A DNA stretch of 45,441 nucleotides from Planctomycetota bacterium (GTDB lineage Bacteria; Planctomycetota; Phycisphaerae; Sedimentisphaerales; Anaerobacaceae): positions 1 through 45,441 of the forward strand of contig DUZJ01000022.1 in NCBI GenBank assembly GCA_013349615.1. Direction: 5' to 3'. Position 1 is the stretch's first letter, and each line of letters starts with the position of its first letter. The position numbers and the translations under genes were made by a program. The notes under the pieces were generated by a model. The model was not told the DNA's origin and did not search any database. It saw only the letters and a program-made list of their open reading frames with translations. Below, in pieces: positions 32,739-40,588 of the stretch.

Positions 32739-34025
32739 TCAAACCGCAACCAATGCCTCTTCATAAATTTCAACACACTTCTGCGCGCTGTCCTTCCACC
32801 GTAGTTTTCTCACCTCAAAATTGCCGTGGCTTCGCAGCGTCATCTCCAACGGTGGATATTTCAATACCGCTACAACCTTGTTGGCAATCTCGTTGACATC
32901 CCAGAAGTCAACTTTCAGGGCATGCATCAAAACTTCTGACACGCCGCTCTGCTTGCTTATTATGACAGGCACATCGTTGCCCAGCGCCTCCAGGGGCGCA
33001 ATCCCAAACGGCTCTGATACCGAAGGCATCACATATAAATCAGCCATTTGATATATCTTTCGGACATCTTCACCGTGCAGGAAGCCCGTGAACAGGACCT
33101 TCTGCCCGATGCCGAGCTCCGCCGCCATTTCAACGGCCCGGTGCATTAGATCGCCGGAGCCGGCCATAACAAACTTGACATTGTCCATCGTATCCAGGAC
33201 TTTTTTGGCCGCCTGGAGAAAATACTCCGGGCCCTTTTGCATCGTAATTCGCCCTAAAAACAAGACGATTTTTTCATCTTTGTCGATACCGGTGTCGCCT
33301 AAAGTCCAATTGTCGCCGCCGTTACGCTCCACACCGTTATATACCACTTCAACTTTTTCACCGTTAATGCCGTATCGGCTGATTATAATATTACGGGTAT
33401 AATAGCTAACAGCGATTACTTTGTCCGCCCGCTCCATACCTTCGCGCTCGATGTCGTAAATCATCTGGTTGACATGCTCGCCGCTCCGGTCGAATTCTGT
33501 TGAATGCACATGCACAATTAGCGGTTTTTCGCTCACCGCCGCAACTGCAATACCCGCAGGATAGGTCATCCAGTCATGAGCGTGAACAATATCAAACTGC
33601 TCATTTTCAGCTAATTGGGCGGCAACCGCGGCATAACGGTGCACCTCGGCATACATATCGTGCCTGTAGTCTATATCGCCGGAACATTGGCTGCTTGCTA
33701 TGGCGCTGCCGCCATGTTTCTGTCTCAGCTTTTCCTCGATTCGCTGTTGGTAAACATCAGGCGTTGAATACGGCTGAAGGGGTGAGTTGATAGTGTGAAA
33801 TGCCACGTTTTTCAACTCCGGAAAAGTCAAGCTGCTCATCGACTTCCCGGACTCAGGGGCGAGCAGCTTCACATGGGTAGCATATTTGCTGTCGACCATC
33901 CTTGGCAGAACAAAAGTAACTTGTATGCCGAGATGGTCCATCGCTTTGGTAAGCCCGTAGCAAGCCGTTCCCAGTCCGCCACTGATAAACGGAGGAAACT
34001 CCCAACCTAACATAAAAACTCTCAT
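32739..34025 (-). CDS. Glycosyltransferase, glycogen synthase-like (GT4/GT5 type)
   Basis: A 428-residue GT-B fold enzyme, probably extending alpha-glucan from a nucleotide sugar. The N-terminus RVFMLGWEFPPFISGGLGTACYGL carries the KxGG-like loop in the form SGGLG; HAHDWMTYPAG, LFLGRITMQKGPEYFLQAAK and EPFGIAPLEAL are C-domain landmarks. I start at the ATG at 34025 because the protein family begins there and AGAAGG precedes it; the frame is open to 34082. It heads the minus-strand cluster with the GH57 and debranching genes. A maltose-1-phosphate or other glucan role cannot be excluded. Confidence 0.88.
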   Translation of the reverse strand: MRVFMLGWEFPPFISGGLGTACYGLTKAMDHLGIQVTFVLPRMVDSKYATHVKLLAPESGKSMSSLTFPELKNVAFHTINSPLQPYSTPDVYQQRIEEKLRQKHGGSAIASSQCSGDIDYRHDMYAEVHRYAAVAAQLAENEQFDIVHAHDWMTYPAGIAVAAVSEKPLIVHVHSTEFDRSGEHVNQMIYDIEREGMERADKVIAVSYYTRNIIISRYGINGEKVEVVYNGVERNGGDNWTLGDTGIDKDEKIVLFLGRITMQKGPEYFLQAAKKVLDTMDNVKFVMAGSGDLMHRAVEMAAELGIGQKVLFTGFLHGEDVRKIYQMADLYVMPSVSEPFGIAPLEALGNDVPVIISKQSGVSEVLMHALKVDFWDVNEIANKVVAVLKYPPLEMTLRSHGNFEVRKLRWKDSAQKCVEIYEEALVAV

Positions 34026-34462
34026 ACAGCCTTCTGACTGGCTATTACCATAACCGCCCATTATAAAAAGACTTACAATCAACCCCTTTTGCTGCAGTCT
34101 GCACTTTTACTGCTGAACAGCAAATTACAATTCGCTGTCAAGCAATTTATATCGGCAGGAAATCACACAATCTTAATGATAAGCCGGCAAAAAACCCATT
34201 TTTACACTGATTCCTGATATATAAATCGGAATTTCGGATGAGGCAAGTTCAATAATTTTTCTAAAAATGTCAATTTCCATACTGATAATGAGGATTTTAT
34301 GGGCCAATAGTGAAAAAAGAACAATTCTATCAATAAATCCGATGAATTTAATCATTTGCTCTTAGCCCGGCAGTTGTTACTGCTGGTCAATTGTTCTCCC
34401 CCAAAACGGCCTCAGAAGGACAACTGGCAACACGCAGTCGAATATGCAGGCAAACCCAAATC
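34026..34462. other. Intergenic region between the glycosyltransferase and the histone-like gene
   Basis: No gene is supported; the 60-codon frame at 34173-34355 has no recognisable features. A TATAAT on the minus strand (34060-34065) could be the -10 box of the glucan cluster, but no -35 box is visible at the right distance. Confidence 0.35.
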
Positions 34463-34500
34463 AAAAAAAACCGTTCCGCCCTGAAAAAAGCGGAACGGCC
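34463..34500 (-). terminator. Rho-independent terminator of the histone-like gene
   Basis: On the minus strand CCGTTCCGC and GCGGAACGG (34490-34498 and 34471-34479) form a 9-bp stem followed by eight T (34463-34470). It ends a transcript with a 3' untranslated region of about 100 bases after the gene at 34598-34783. Confidence 0.85.
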
Positions 34501-34597
34501 TTGAGCAAATATCATAGCCGTAAACGCAAGTTACGCAGCCAAAAGATGTTAGCACACAACTTGTTTGCCCTGTTAGAAGTAAAACGCCAAACGGCTT

Positions 34598-34783
34598 CTA
34601 CAAATCCTGTGCCTTGACTGTGCTGCGGCGATTGGCCTTGGTTCGAGCAATAGCATCATCAAGCATACAATATACCTTATCACTGATTGCTCCGAGCGCG
34701 TCGGATGAGGTCATCATCTTCTTGCCCTTGATGTAGGCCTTAACTTTACTGGCGACAATTAAAGACTCTTTTTGTTGTGCCAT
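34598..34783 (-). CDS. Bacterial histone-fold DNA-binding protein
   Basis: A 61-residue protein starting at an ATG preceded by a strong GGGAGGA site (an upstream in-frame start at 34840 is not supported). ASKVKAYIKGKKM fits helix 1, SSDALGAISDKVYCMLDDAI and ARTKANRR fit the long helix 2, and RSTVKAQDL matches the archaeal histone loop 2 and start of helix 3 (GRKTIKAEDI), with helix 3 truncated. It is basic. Size and layout match the singlet bacterial histone HBb (Bd0055) of Bdellovibrio, which is also 61 residues and binds DNA as a dimer. It is monocistronic, with its own promoter (34866-34894) and a strong terminator, as expected of an abundant nucleoid protein. Confidence 0.82.
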   Translation of the reverse strand: MAQQKESLIVASKVKAYIKGKKMMTSSDALGAISDKVYCMLDDAIARTKANRRSTVKAQDL

Positions 34784-34865
34784 TACAAAAATCCTCCCTG
34801 TTAAAAAAGTTAAATTCTTATAGCCCGGTACGAAATCCATAAGTCCGGCGCATTGTCAATTATCG

Positions 34866-34894
34866 TTATTACAAGAAGGCGCCGGGATTTGCAA
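34866..34894 (-). promoter_or_regulatory. Candidate promoter of the histone-like gene
   Basis: TTGCAA (34889-34894, minus strand), a 17-base spacer and TAATAA (34866-34871). It predicts a leader of about 75 bases before the ATG at 34783. A TTGACA nearer the gene has no matching -10 box. Confidence 0.4.
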
Positions 34895-35110
34895 CAAAAA
34901 AAATGCTCAAATGCTAAATTTTTGTGGTAATAGAGCCGATAGAAAAAAAAGTGCTTATGAAAATCCGGCCTGCAAATCAGGCTTTTTCTTATAAGCTCGT
35001 GATTTTTTATAATTTATGCCTCGTATTTTGACGAAAATATTGGAACGAACGATTCTTAAGGGCCGCTCTCGGCTCGACGGGGTAGAGTGAATTTGTTGTG
35101 GAGAAGTAGA

Positions 35111-35431
35111 ATGAATAAGCGTTCCAGAAAAAACCAAAAGTCGCAGGCTAAACTCCAGGATTTCGTGGCCGTTACTTTTGTCGAGGATTTGGAGCAGGCA
35201 AAAGAGTATGAAACTCTCCTCAAAACCAATGATATTCCTGTCGTGGTAAGTAAGCAAAACGAGCCATCATTAGATACTAAAGCCATTGCCGTAATGGTTC
35301 CCGAAGATTTTCTCGATGAAGCACACGTAGTAATAGAGTCGCAGGATGCCTATGACGATTTTTATGATTTCGCAGTAGAAGACGAAACCGACGACGATTT
35401 TGACAGCGACCTTTTCGAGGATGATTTCTAA
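35111..35431 (+). CDS. DUF2007-like putative signal-transducing protein with acidic tail
   Basis: A 106-residue protein. After a basic start (NKRSRKNQKSQAK), residues 18-80 (FVAVTFVEDLEQAKEYETLL, IPVVVSKQNE, AIAVMVPEDFLDEAHVVIES) match the DUF2007 pattern of a small ferredoxin-like domain in which an address line alternates with ...GIP...V... and a final VPE...A. The C-terminal 25 residues are almost all Asp, Glu and Phe. GTGGAG lies 7 bases before the ATG at 35111. It is followed after 3 bases by an Arg-rich protein. Function unknown. Confidence 0.65.
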   Translation: MNKRSRKNQKSQAKLQDFVAVTFVEDLEQAKEYETLLKTNDIPVVVSKQNEPSLDTKAIAVMVPEDFLDEAHVVIESQDAYDDFYDFAVEDETDDDFDSDLFEDDF

Positions 35432-35434
35432 TCT

Positions 35435-35779
35435 ATGGATGAACAACACTTCACAGAGCGCAGGAACAATACAGAGCGTCGGAACAACGAAGACCGCAGG
35501 CAAAACGTTGTTGACAGACGCTTGGGACTGGACCGCCGACGAGGGCCGGGCAGACGAAGAACAGACGAGAGAAAATCTGCTGAAGAAGGACAAATGTCTG
35601 ACGAGCAATTTCAGTTCCTTATGGCCATTGATGAGTATAAAAGAAAAAATACCAGGCCCTTTCCGACCTGGACAGAGGTCCTTGAGGTGATAAAGGCGCT
35701 GGGTTACCGCAAAGTAGCCGAGCCGAAGCCGCTGAAGCCGTTCAAGAGCGACCACAAACCCGGTAAAGAACAAAAGTAA
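35435..35779 (+). CDS. Small Arg-rich protein with conserved planctomycete-type C-terminal domain
   Basis: A 114-residue protein. Residues 8-48 are a run of repeated ERRNN, DRR and GRRR motifs, strongly basic and probably disordered. Residues 56-92 ([20 protein letters not shown], then [16 protein letters not shown]) form a compact helical domain that I recall from many planctomycete small proteins. It starts three bases after the acidic-tailed DUF2007-like protein, and the opposite charges of the two suggest a complex. A nucleic-acid-binding role is inference. Confidence 0.6.
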   Translation: MDEQHFTERRNNTERRNNEDRRQNVVDRRLGLDRRRGPGRRRTDERKSAEEGQMSDEQFQFLMAIDEYKRKNTRPFPTWTEVLEVIKALGYRKVAEPKPLKPFKSDHKPGKEQK

Positions 35780-36197
35780 GCCCAGCCGGCAGAACAAATA
35801 CCACTCCGAATAATTAACCCAAACTGACCGATCCTTAGTTCCATCCGGTTAGGATTGGAAAACACAAGGCTAAAATGGCATATCCTTATAGTAAGAACCG
35901 AAACCAAATATACTTACGAAAGAGAAAGCAATATGATTACTGTCATTAGAATCCTCTAAAAACACCGATGTTTTTCCAACCGACCCGCCAATACCTTGCG
36001 GAAGGATTTTGGCTACTTTTAAAAGACTGAAACGGAGCACAAAAAAACAATGGAAATTGGTGTTGACATTTGCCCGCGATTGTGTCATCATATTAAGCGT
36101 TAAATGGTAACCAGAAAACTTTAGATATGGTTTTGGAAAATTCCGGTTCAGGATGAGGGACAATATCAAAACCAACCCAAATTGAAAAGGAGAACAG
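35780..36197. other. Intergenic region with promoter of the oxidoreductase gene
   Basis: No gene is supported. The only feature I can name is the promoter candidate at 36063-36091. The antisense frame spanning 35870-36523 has no protein-like features. Confidence 0.4.
36063..36091 (+). promoter_or_regulatory. Candidate sigma70 promoter
   Basis: A perfect TTGACA (36063-36068), a 17-base spacer and CATCAT (36086-36091). The -10 box matches four of six bases. The leader would be about 100 bases. Confidence 0.4.
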
Positions 36198-37352
36198 ATG
36201 AACAACGACAAACTGTCACGAAGGGATTTCATGCGGAATACTTCTCTGATGGCCGCCGGCACAGTTGCCGGTGCGCTGGCTGTCAAGGGACACGCCGACA
36301 CGAAGCCGATCCATACATCGAGGATTCTCAATTTCAACTCGAAGATGATATACCGCCGGATGGGCAAAACAAACCTGATGACTTCCGAGGTAAGCCTCGG
36401 CGGCCACTGGAAGAACCGCAACGCCGGACGGTATTGGGACCATTTCGCAAACGAGGAGGTACCCAAAGACGTCGCCAAGAACCGCACCGAGGTAGTCAGT
36501 GCCGCGATTGACTGCGGCATCAACTACCTGGACATCACCACCGCCGCTGAGTGCCTCTGCTACGGTGCGGCCCTCAAGGGACGCCGTGATAAGATGTACG
36601 TCGGCGCTGATATCCATAACCTCGGACCTCGCAATCCGAAGTTCTGCAATGTCAAGTCCCAGACCCACAACGTTGATACATGCCTGCGTATGCTACAGAC
36701 CGATTACCTTGACATCTGGCGTCCTCAGGCCAAAATGGACGGCTCCAACACAGACGCCGAGGTCGAGTCCCTCATCGAGACCTTCCAAAAATTGCACAAG
36801 GCAGGAAAAGTGCGGCACCTCGGCATGTCATCTCACTCACGTCCCTGGTTCGAGCATGTTGTCGGCAAATACAATGAGTTTGAGATGTTGATATTCCCCT
36901 GCAGTGCAAAGACAAGAGAGAAAGGCAAGCTGCCAACGAAGGCCAACATCGAAGAGGTCAATCCGGGCTACGGCTCCGACCAGACCCAAAGCATCTTCCA
37001 GAAAGTCATTGAGAAGGATATCGGGGTCGTTACTATCAAGCCATACTTCGGCGGCAGTCTCTTCAAGGACAGCGATGGCAAAGTCAAATTCCCGGTGATG
37101 GGCGTTGGCAGTAAGACAGAAAACGACCTGGCACGTCTGACGCTTCAATGCATCCTTGCCAACGAAGCAATCACTGCCGCAGTACCGGGGCTGTCGACTG
37201 TCTATGAGGTTGAGAACGCGGCACGGGCTTCATACACACGTCCCCTTGGGCAGACGGCGGCAGAGAAAGAGTGGCTTATGCGCATTACCAACGAGCGATG
37301 GGCGGAACTGCCGCAGGAATACGCGTGGCTGCGCGATTGGGAAGTCGTTTAG
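36198..37352 (+). CDS. Tat-exported aldo/keto reductase-like protein with degraded active site
   Basis: A 384-residue protein with a twin-arginine signal (LSRRDFMRN, then an Ala-rich hydrophobic stretch). The aldo/keto reductase TIM barrel is recognised from MGKTNLMTSEVSLGG, AAIDCGINYLDITTAAE, LRMLQTDYLDIW, LHKAGKVRHLGMSSHS and IPCS..A..PGLS-like segments. The catalytic Asp112 and Tyr122 (YG) are present. The position of the Lys (RDKMYVGAD) is Asp138, and the usual His of DLyLLH is replaced (DIWRPQ). It may bind a ligand or work by other chemistry. AAAGGAGA precedes the ATG. It lies upstream of a cytochrome-DUF1080 gene and may act on sugars in the periplasm. Confidence 0.8.
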   Translation: MNNDKLSRRDFMRNTSLMAAGTVAGALAVKGHADTKPIHTSRILNFNSKMIYRRMGKTNLMTSEVSLGGHWKNRNAGRYWDHFANEEVPKDVAKNRTEVVSAAIDCGINYLDITTAAECLCYGAALKGRRDKMYVGADIHNLGPRNPKFCNVKSQTHNVDTCLRMLQTDYLDIWRPQAKMDGSNTDAEVESLIETFQKLHKAGKVRHLGMSSHSRPWFEHVVGKYNEFEMLIFPCSAKTREKGKLPTKANIEEVNPGYGSDQTQSIFQKVIEKDIGVVTIKPYFGGSLFKDSDGKVKFPVMGVGSKTENDLARLTLQCILANEAITAAVPGLSTVYEVENAARASYTRPLGQTAAEKEWLMRITNERWAELPQEYAWLRDWEVV

Positions 37353-37485
37353 TATCTTGGCCTTCATCCAATACCCAACGGAAAAGGACAGTTGCACATT
37401 CAACTGTCAGGCGGACCGTTTAGACCGGTGGCCAATCCCGCTGCGCGTCCACCAATCTGACTTTGTGTAGCAAAGGAGAAAAATA

Positions 37486-38589
37486 GTGCGCTCAAACAGC
37501 AGAACTAATTTGTCTCTTGTGTGCGTGCTCGTTCTATTTGCAGCCTTGGCCTGGGCACTGACGTTCTGTGCCGCAAGAGACTTACAAAACGAGAAATCCG
37601 ATGGTGAAAAACCAAATGGCAATTCAAAGTGTTACGTCTGTCACCCCATCCTGAAGACCGAGGATATATCGACAGACCACCTGGATATAGGTATTACCTG
37701 CGATGAATGTCATGGCCCTTCGATTGAGCACATGCACGACGAGATGCTGATGACCAAGCCTGACCTTCTTTTCGGCCGGGCAGAGGTAGAGAGGATGTGT
37801 TCAAATCCGACCTGTCATAAGCCGGGCGGCGACCGATATGTTTATGGGGAACAAGACCACAAAGACCAGGCAGCAATAAAGGCCTTTTACAAAAAATGGC
37901 TCCACCGTGTCCGCCCGAATGGGCGATTCATCTCAACCAGCTCAGTCTGCACAGACTGCCACGGGACGCACAACATCGTCGAGGAGCTCGAAACCGACTC
38001 TGATGAAAAGAATTGGCTCACCGCTTTTAATGGACGCGACCTCACAGGTTGGCGAGCCTCGGGTGCCGCTTCCTGGACGTGCCGGCGCGGCCAACTCATT
38101 GGAACGGCTGGAACAAACGGTAAAGGCGGCACTCTGTGGACCAATGCGGTGTATGAGGACTATCTGCTGGCCGTAACCTTCCGCGCCACATGGCCCATCC
38201 ACGCTGGAATCTGGCTGCGCGCCGAAGGCTCCCGGCTCGGCCCACGCGTCGAGATATTCGAGAACCGCAAGGCCGCCGCATTTACAGGAAGCATCTGGGT
38301 TCCCGTCAAAGGATTGGCCCTGCTGAACATGCGAGAGGACCTTATTGACCGTGAAAGCTGGAATACAATCTCGGTCAAGGTTGAAGGCAATCGATTCCAG
38401 GTCTGGCTAAATGGAGAGGAAGTCGGGGTAATCCTGACCAGTGGGCCCGCCAAAGGAAAAATCGGGCTCCACATCGAGACACTCCCCGTAGGGGCGGTTC
38501 GCGAACCGCCCTTACTTTATGTCCGCGAAGTGCTCATCCAAAAACTGGGCAATCCAGAGAAAGAAACGCCAACAATTTCAAAAGATTAG
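37486..38589 (+). CDS. Multiheme cytochrome c fused to a DUF1080 (3-keto-disaccharide hydrolase-like) domain
   Basis: A 367-residue exported protein. The GTG start follows AAAGGAG. A signal peptide or anchor covers about 8-30. Four heme-binding sites follow: CYVCH (49-53), CDECH (72-76), CSNPTCH (105-111, the CX4CH form) and CTDCH (155-159). From about 176 the sequence is a DUF1080 lectin-like sandwich (WLTAFNGRDLTGWRAS, GIWLRAEGS, WNTISVKVEGNRFQVWLNGE, GKIGLHIE). DUF1080 enzymes act on 3-keto sugars. Joining electron-transfer hemes to this domain suggests oxidation of sugars or 3-keto-glycosides coupled to the periplasmic electron chain, which fits the adjacent oxidoreductase. Residues 335-344 (VGAVREPPLL) come from a palindromic DNA element. 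Confidence 0.82.
   Translation: MRSNSRTNLSLVCVLVLFAALAWALTFCAARDLQNEKSDGEKPNGNSKCYVCHPILKTEDISTDHLDIGITCDECHGPSIEHMHDEMLMTKPDLLFGRAEVERMCSNPTCHKPGGDRYVYGEQDHKDQAAIKAFYKKWLHRVRPNGRFISTSSVCTDCHGTHNIVEELETDSDEKNWLTAFNGRDLTGWRASGAASWTCRRGQLIGTAGTNGKGGTLWTNAVYEDYLLAVTFRATWPIHAGIWLRAEGSRLGPRVEIFENRKAAAFTGSIWVPVKGLALLNMREDLIDRESWNTISVKVEGNRFQVWLNGEEVGVILTSGPAKGKIGLHIETLPVGAVREPPLLYVREVLIQKLGNPEKETPTISKD
38488..38515. repeat. Palindromic element copy 3, inside the cytochrome-DUF1080 gene
   Basis: The same 20-bp core GGGCGGTTCGCGAACCGCCC (38492-38511) as in mtnP, flanked by GTAG and TTAC. It is read in the same codon phase as copy 1, giving VGAVREPPLL near the C-terminus. Confidence 0.9.
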
Positions 38590-38928
38590 GTTGTTCCATT
38601 TACTTTCGAATTGGGGTCATCACGCTTTGCAGTTGTTTTGGGCAATTCCAGCTAATTCACGTCGGCGCAAGAAGGATGTGCATCTTGTGTCTGCACAACT
38701 AATATGGACCAACTTTGCTATATGAAAGGCACCTTCAACTTCGCACATCGACCCATACTTAACGAGACGCCCTTCACCGAGTCCGGCCATAATTCAATAA
38801 CTAATGGGAAAGGCCTTGATATACAGGATATTATTGGTAAACTTTCGGCAAAAGTCAGGGAAACGAAAGCCCGAAAAATATGAAATGTAACCGATTTATC
38901 TTTGTGCGTATATGATGAGGCAACAACA
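38590..38928. other. Intergenic region, nothing recognised
   Basis: No gene, RNA or clear promoter is seen. AT-rich sequence with scattered short frames separates the cytochrome gene from the dehydrogenase gene. Confidence 0.3.
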
Positions 38929-40563
38929 ATGACCGATTATTCAACAAGTCCGGCAGGTGAAAAATTTCCTGTTCCCGAACAGGACGAGTATGCTGCCGAG
39001 TTTAAGCGTATTGACTCGCTCGTAGAAGCAGCACGCAGCGAGGAGAAAGAAATCGTTGTAGTGATGGGCGTCGGTTTTGTCGGTGCGGTTATGGCAGCCA
39101 TCATCGCCGACAGTATCGACAAGAAAACCGGCAAGCCAAACAAGTTTGTTATCGGCTGTCAAAGGCCCAGTACCCGAAGCTATTGGAAGATTCCGCTGCT
39201 CAACCGAGGAGTCTCGCCCGTAAGTGCGGAGGACCCTGAGGTCGAGCCGATGATTAAGCGATGTGTGCTCGAGAAAAAAACGCTCGTCGCCACCTACAAC
39301 AGCGATTGCCTCAAGCTGGCCGACTGCGTCGTCGTAGATGTTCAATGCGATTATACAAAACAGGACCTCGGAAATATGCGGACCGGCAAAGTGGAAATGC
39401 ACGCACTGGAAGCAACGATAAAAACCATCGGCGAAAAGATACCGCCGAAATGTCTGACGCTGATTGAGACGACCGTGGCGCCCGGCACAACGGAGTTCGT
39501 CGCCTTGCCGATTATGAAAAAGGCATTTACCGCACGGGGCATAGACTCAAAGCCGCTGCTGGCACACAGTTTTGAACGTGTTATGCCGGGAAGAAATTAC
39601 GTTTCATCGATTCGGGATTTTTGGCGGGTCTGTTCCGGATGCAGCGAAGAAGCAAAAAAGCGGGTCGAAAAATTCCTGAAGGACGTTCTAAACACAGAAC
39701 AATATCCGCTGACCGTTATGGACCGACCAATCGAATCAGAGACTACCAAAATCGTCGAGAATTCTTACCGTGCTACATTACTGGCTTTTCTGGACGAGTG
39801 GAGCTTGTTCGCGGAGCGCAACGGCGTGGACCTGACTAAGGTCATAAAGGCAATCAAGGTCCGCCCAACGCACAGCAATATCATATTCCCGGGTCCGGGC
39901 ATCGGCGGATACTGCCTGCCAAAGGACGGCGGCCTCGGCCACTGGGCATACAAGCACATCCTCGGCTTCAATGACGACATCTTCAAGATAACAACTATGG
40001 CAATCGACATTAACGACACTCGCGGCCTTCACGCAGCAACTTTGACAAGAGATGCCCTGCGAAATATGGGCAGGCACATAGCTCGTGCACCCATACTCTT
40101 ATGTGGAGCCAGTTATCGCCAGGACGTCGGCGACACCCGGTACAGCGGCTCAGAAATAGTAATTCGAAAGCTAACCGAGATGGGGGCCGAGATGCGCGTG
40201 CACGACCCGTATCTTGAGCACTGGTACGAGCTGGAAAAACAGGATACCTACCCGGCACCGGGCCACTCTCTGGCGAGGTTCTTCCGCAATCAGAATGGTC
40301 TGGTCAATACTCGCATTCAGCACGACCTTACTGCTGCGCTTAAGGGTGCGCAGGCAATCATACTGGCGGTGCCGCACACACCTTATTTGCAGCTTGACCC
40401 TGACAAGATAGTCGAATGGGCGGGTTCACCGCTGGCCGTGATTGATTGCTTCGGCATATTGGACGATGATAAAATCCGCCGATATTTCGAGCTTGGCTGC
40501 GAGGTAAAAGCATTAGGACGGGGACATATCCAGCGAATAAAGGAAGAAGTGAGAAGAGGATAG
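38929..40563 (+). CDS. Nucleotide-sugar dehydrogenase (UDP-glucose/GDP-mannose dehydrogenase family)
   Basis: A 544-residue NAD-dependent enzyme that oxidises the 6-OH of a nucleotide sugar to a uronate in two steps. The NAD loop is VMGVGFVGAVMA (45-56); SFERVMPG and VENSYRATLLAF resemble the family's catalytic-Lys region; Cys329 in PGPGIGGYCLPKDGG is the thiohemiacetal nucleophile; and LLCGASYRQDVGDTRYSGS opens the C-terminal domain. It is about 100 residues longer than the typical enzyme, with an N-terminal extension of about 40 residues and a longer C-terminal part. GAGG lies 9 bases before the ATG at 38929. It is followed after 25 bases by a glycosyltransferase, so it probably makes a uronic acid for surface polysaccharide. 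Confidence 0.9.
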   Translation: MTDYSTSPAGEKFPVPEQDEYAAEFKRIDSLVEAARSEEKEIVVVMGVGFVGAVMAAIIADSIDKKTGKPNKFVIGCQRPSTRSYWKIPLLNRGVSPVSAEDPEVEPMIKRCVLEKKTLVATYNSDCLKLADCVVVDVQCDYTKQDLGNMRTGKVEMHALEATIKTIGEKIPPKCLTLIETTVAPGTTEFVALPIMKKAFTARGIDSKPLLAHSFERVMPGRNYVSSIRDFWRVCSGCSEEAKKRVEKFLKDVLNTEQYPLTVMDRPIESETTKIVENSYRATLLAFLDEWSLFAERNGVDLTKVIKAIKVRPTHSNIIFPGPGIGGYCLPKDGGLGHWAYKHILGFNDDIFKITTMAIDINDTRGLHAATLTRDALRNMGRHIARAPILLCGASYRQDVGDTRYSGSEIVIRKLTEMGAEMRVHDPYLEHWYELEKQDTYPAPGHSLARFFRNQNGLVNTRIQHDLTAALKGAQAIILAVPHTPYLQLDPDKIVEWAGSPLAVIDCFGILDDDKIRRYFELGCEVKALGRGHIQRIKEEVRRG

Positions 40564-40588
40564 ATGCCGGATAAGCGATATAAGGAAT

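Noticed and set aside
34598-34840. Longer 80-residue version of the histone-like protein
   Set aside because: The extra 19 residues start inside the probable leader, and the strong GGGAGGA site lies directly before the ATG at 34783.
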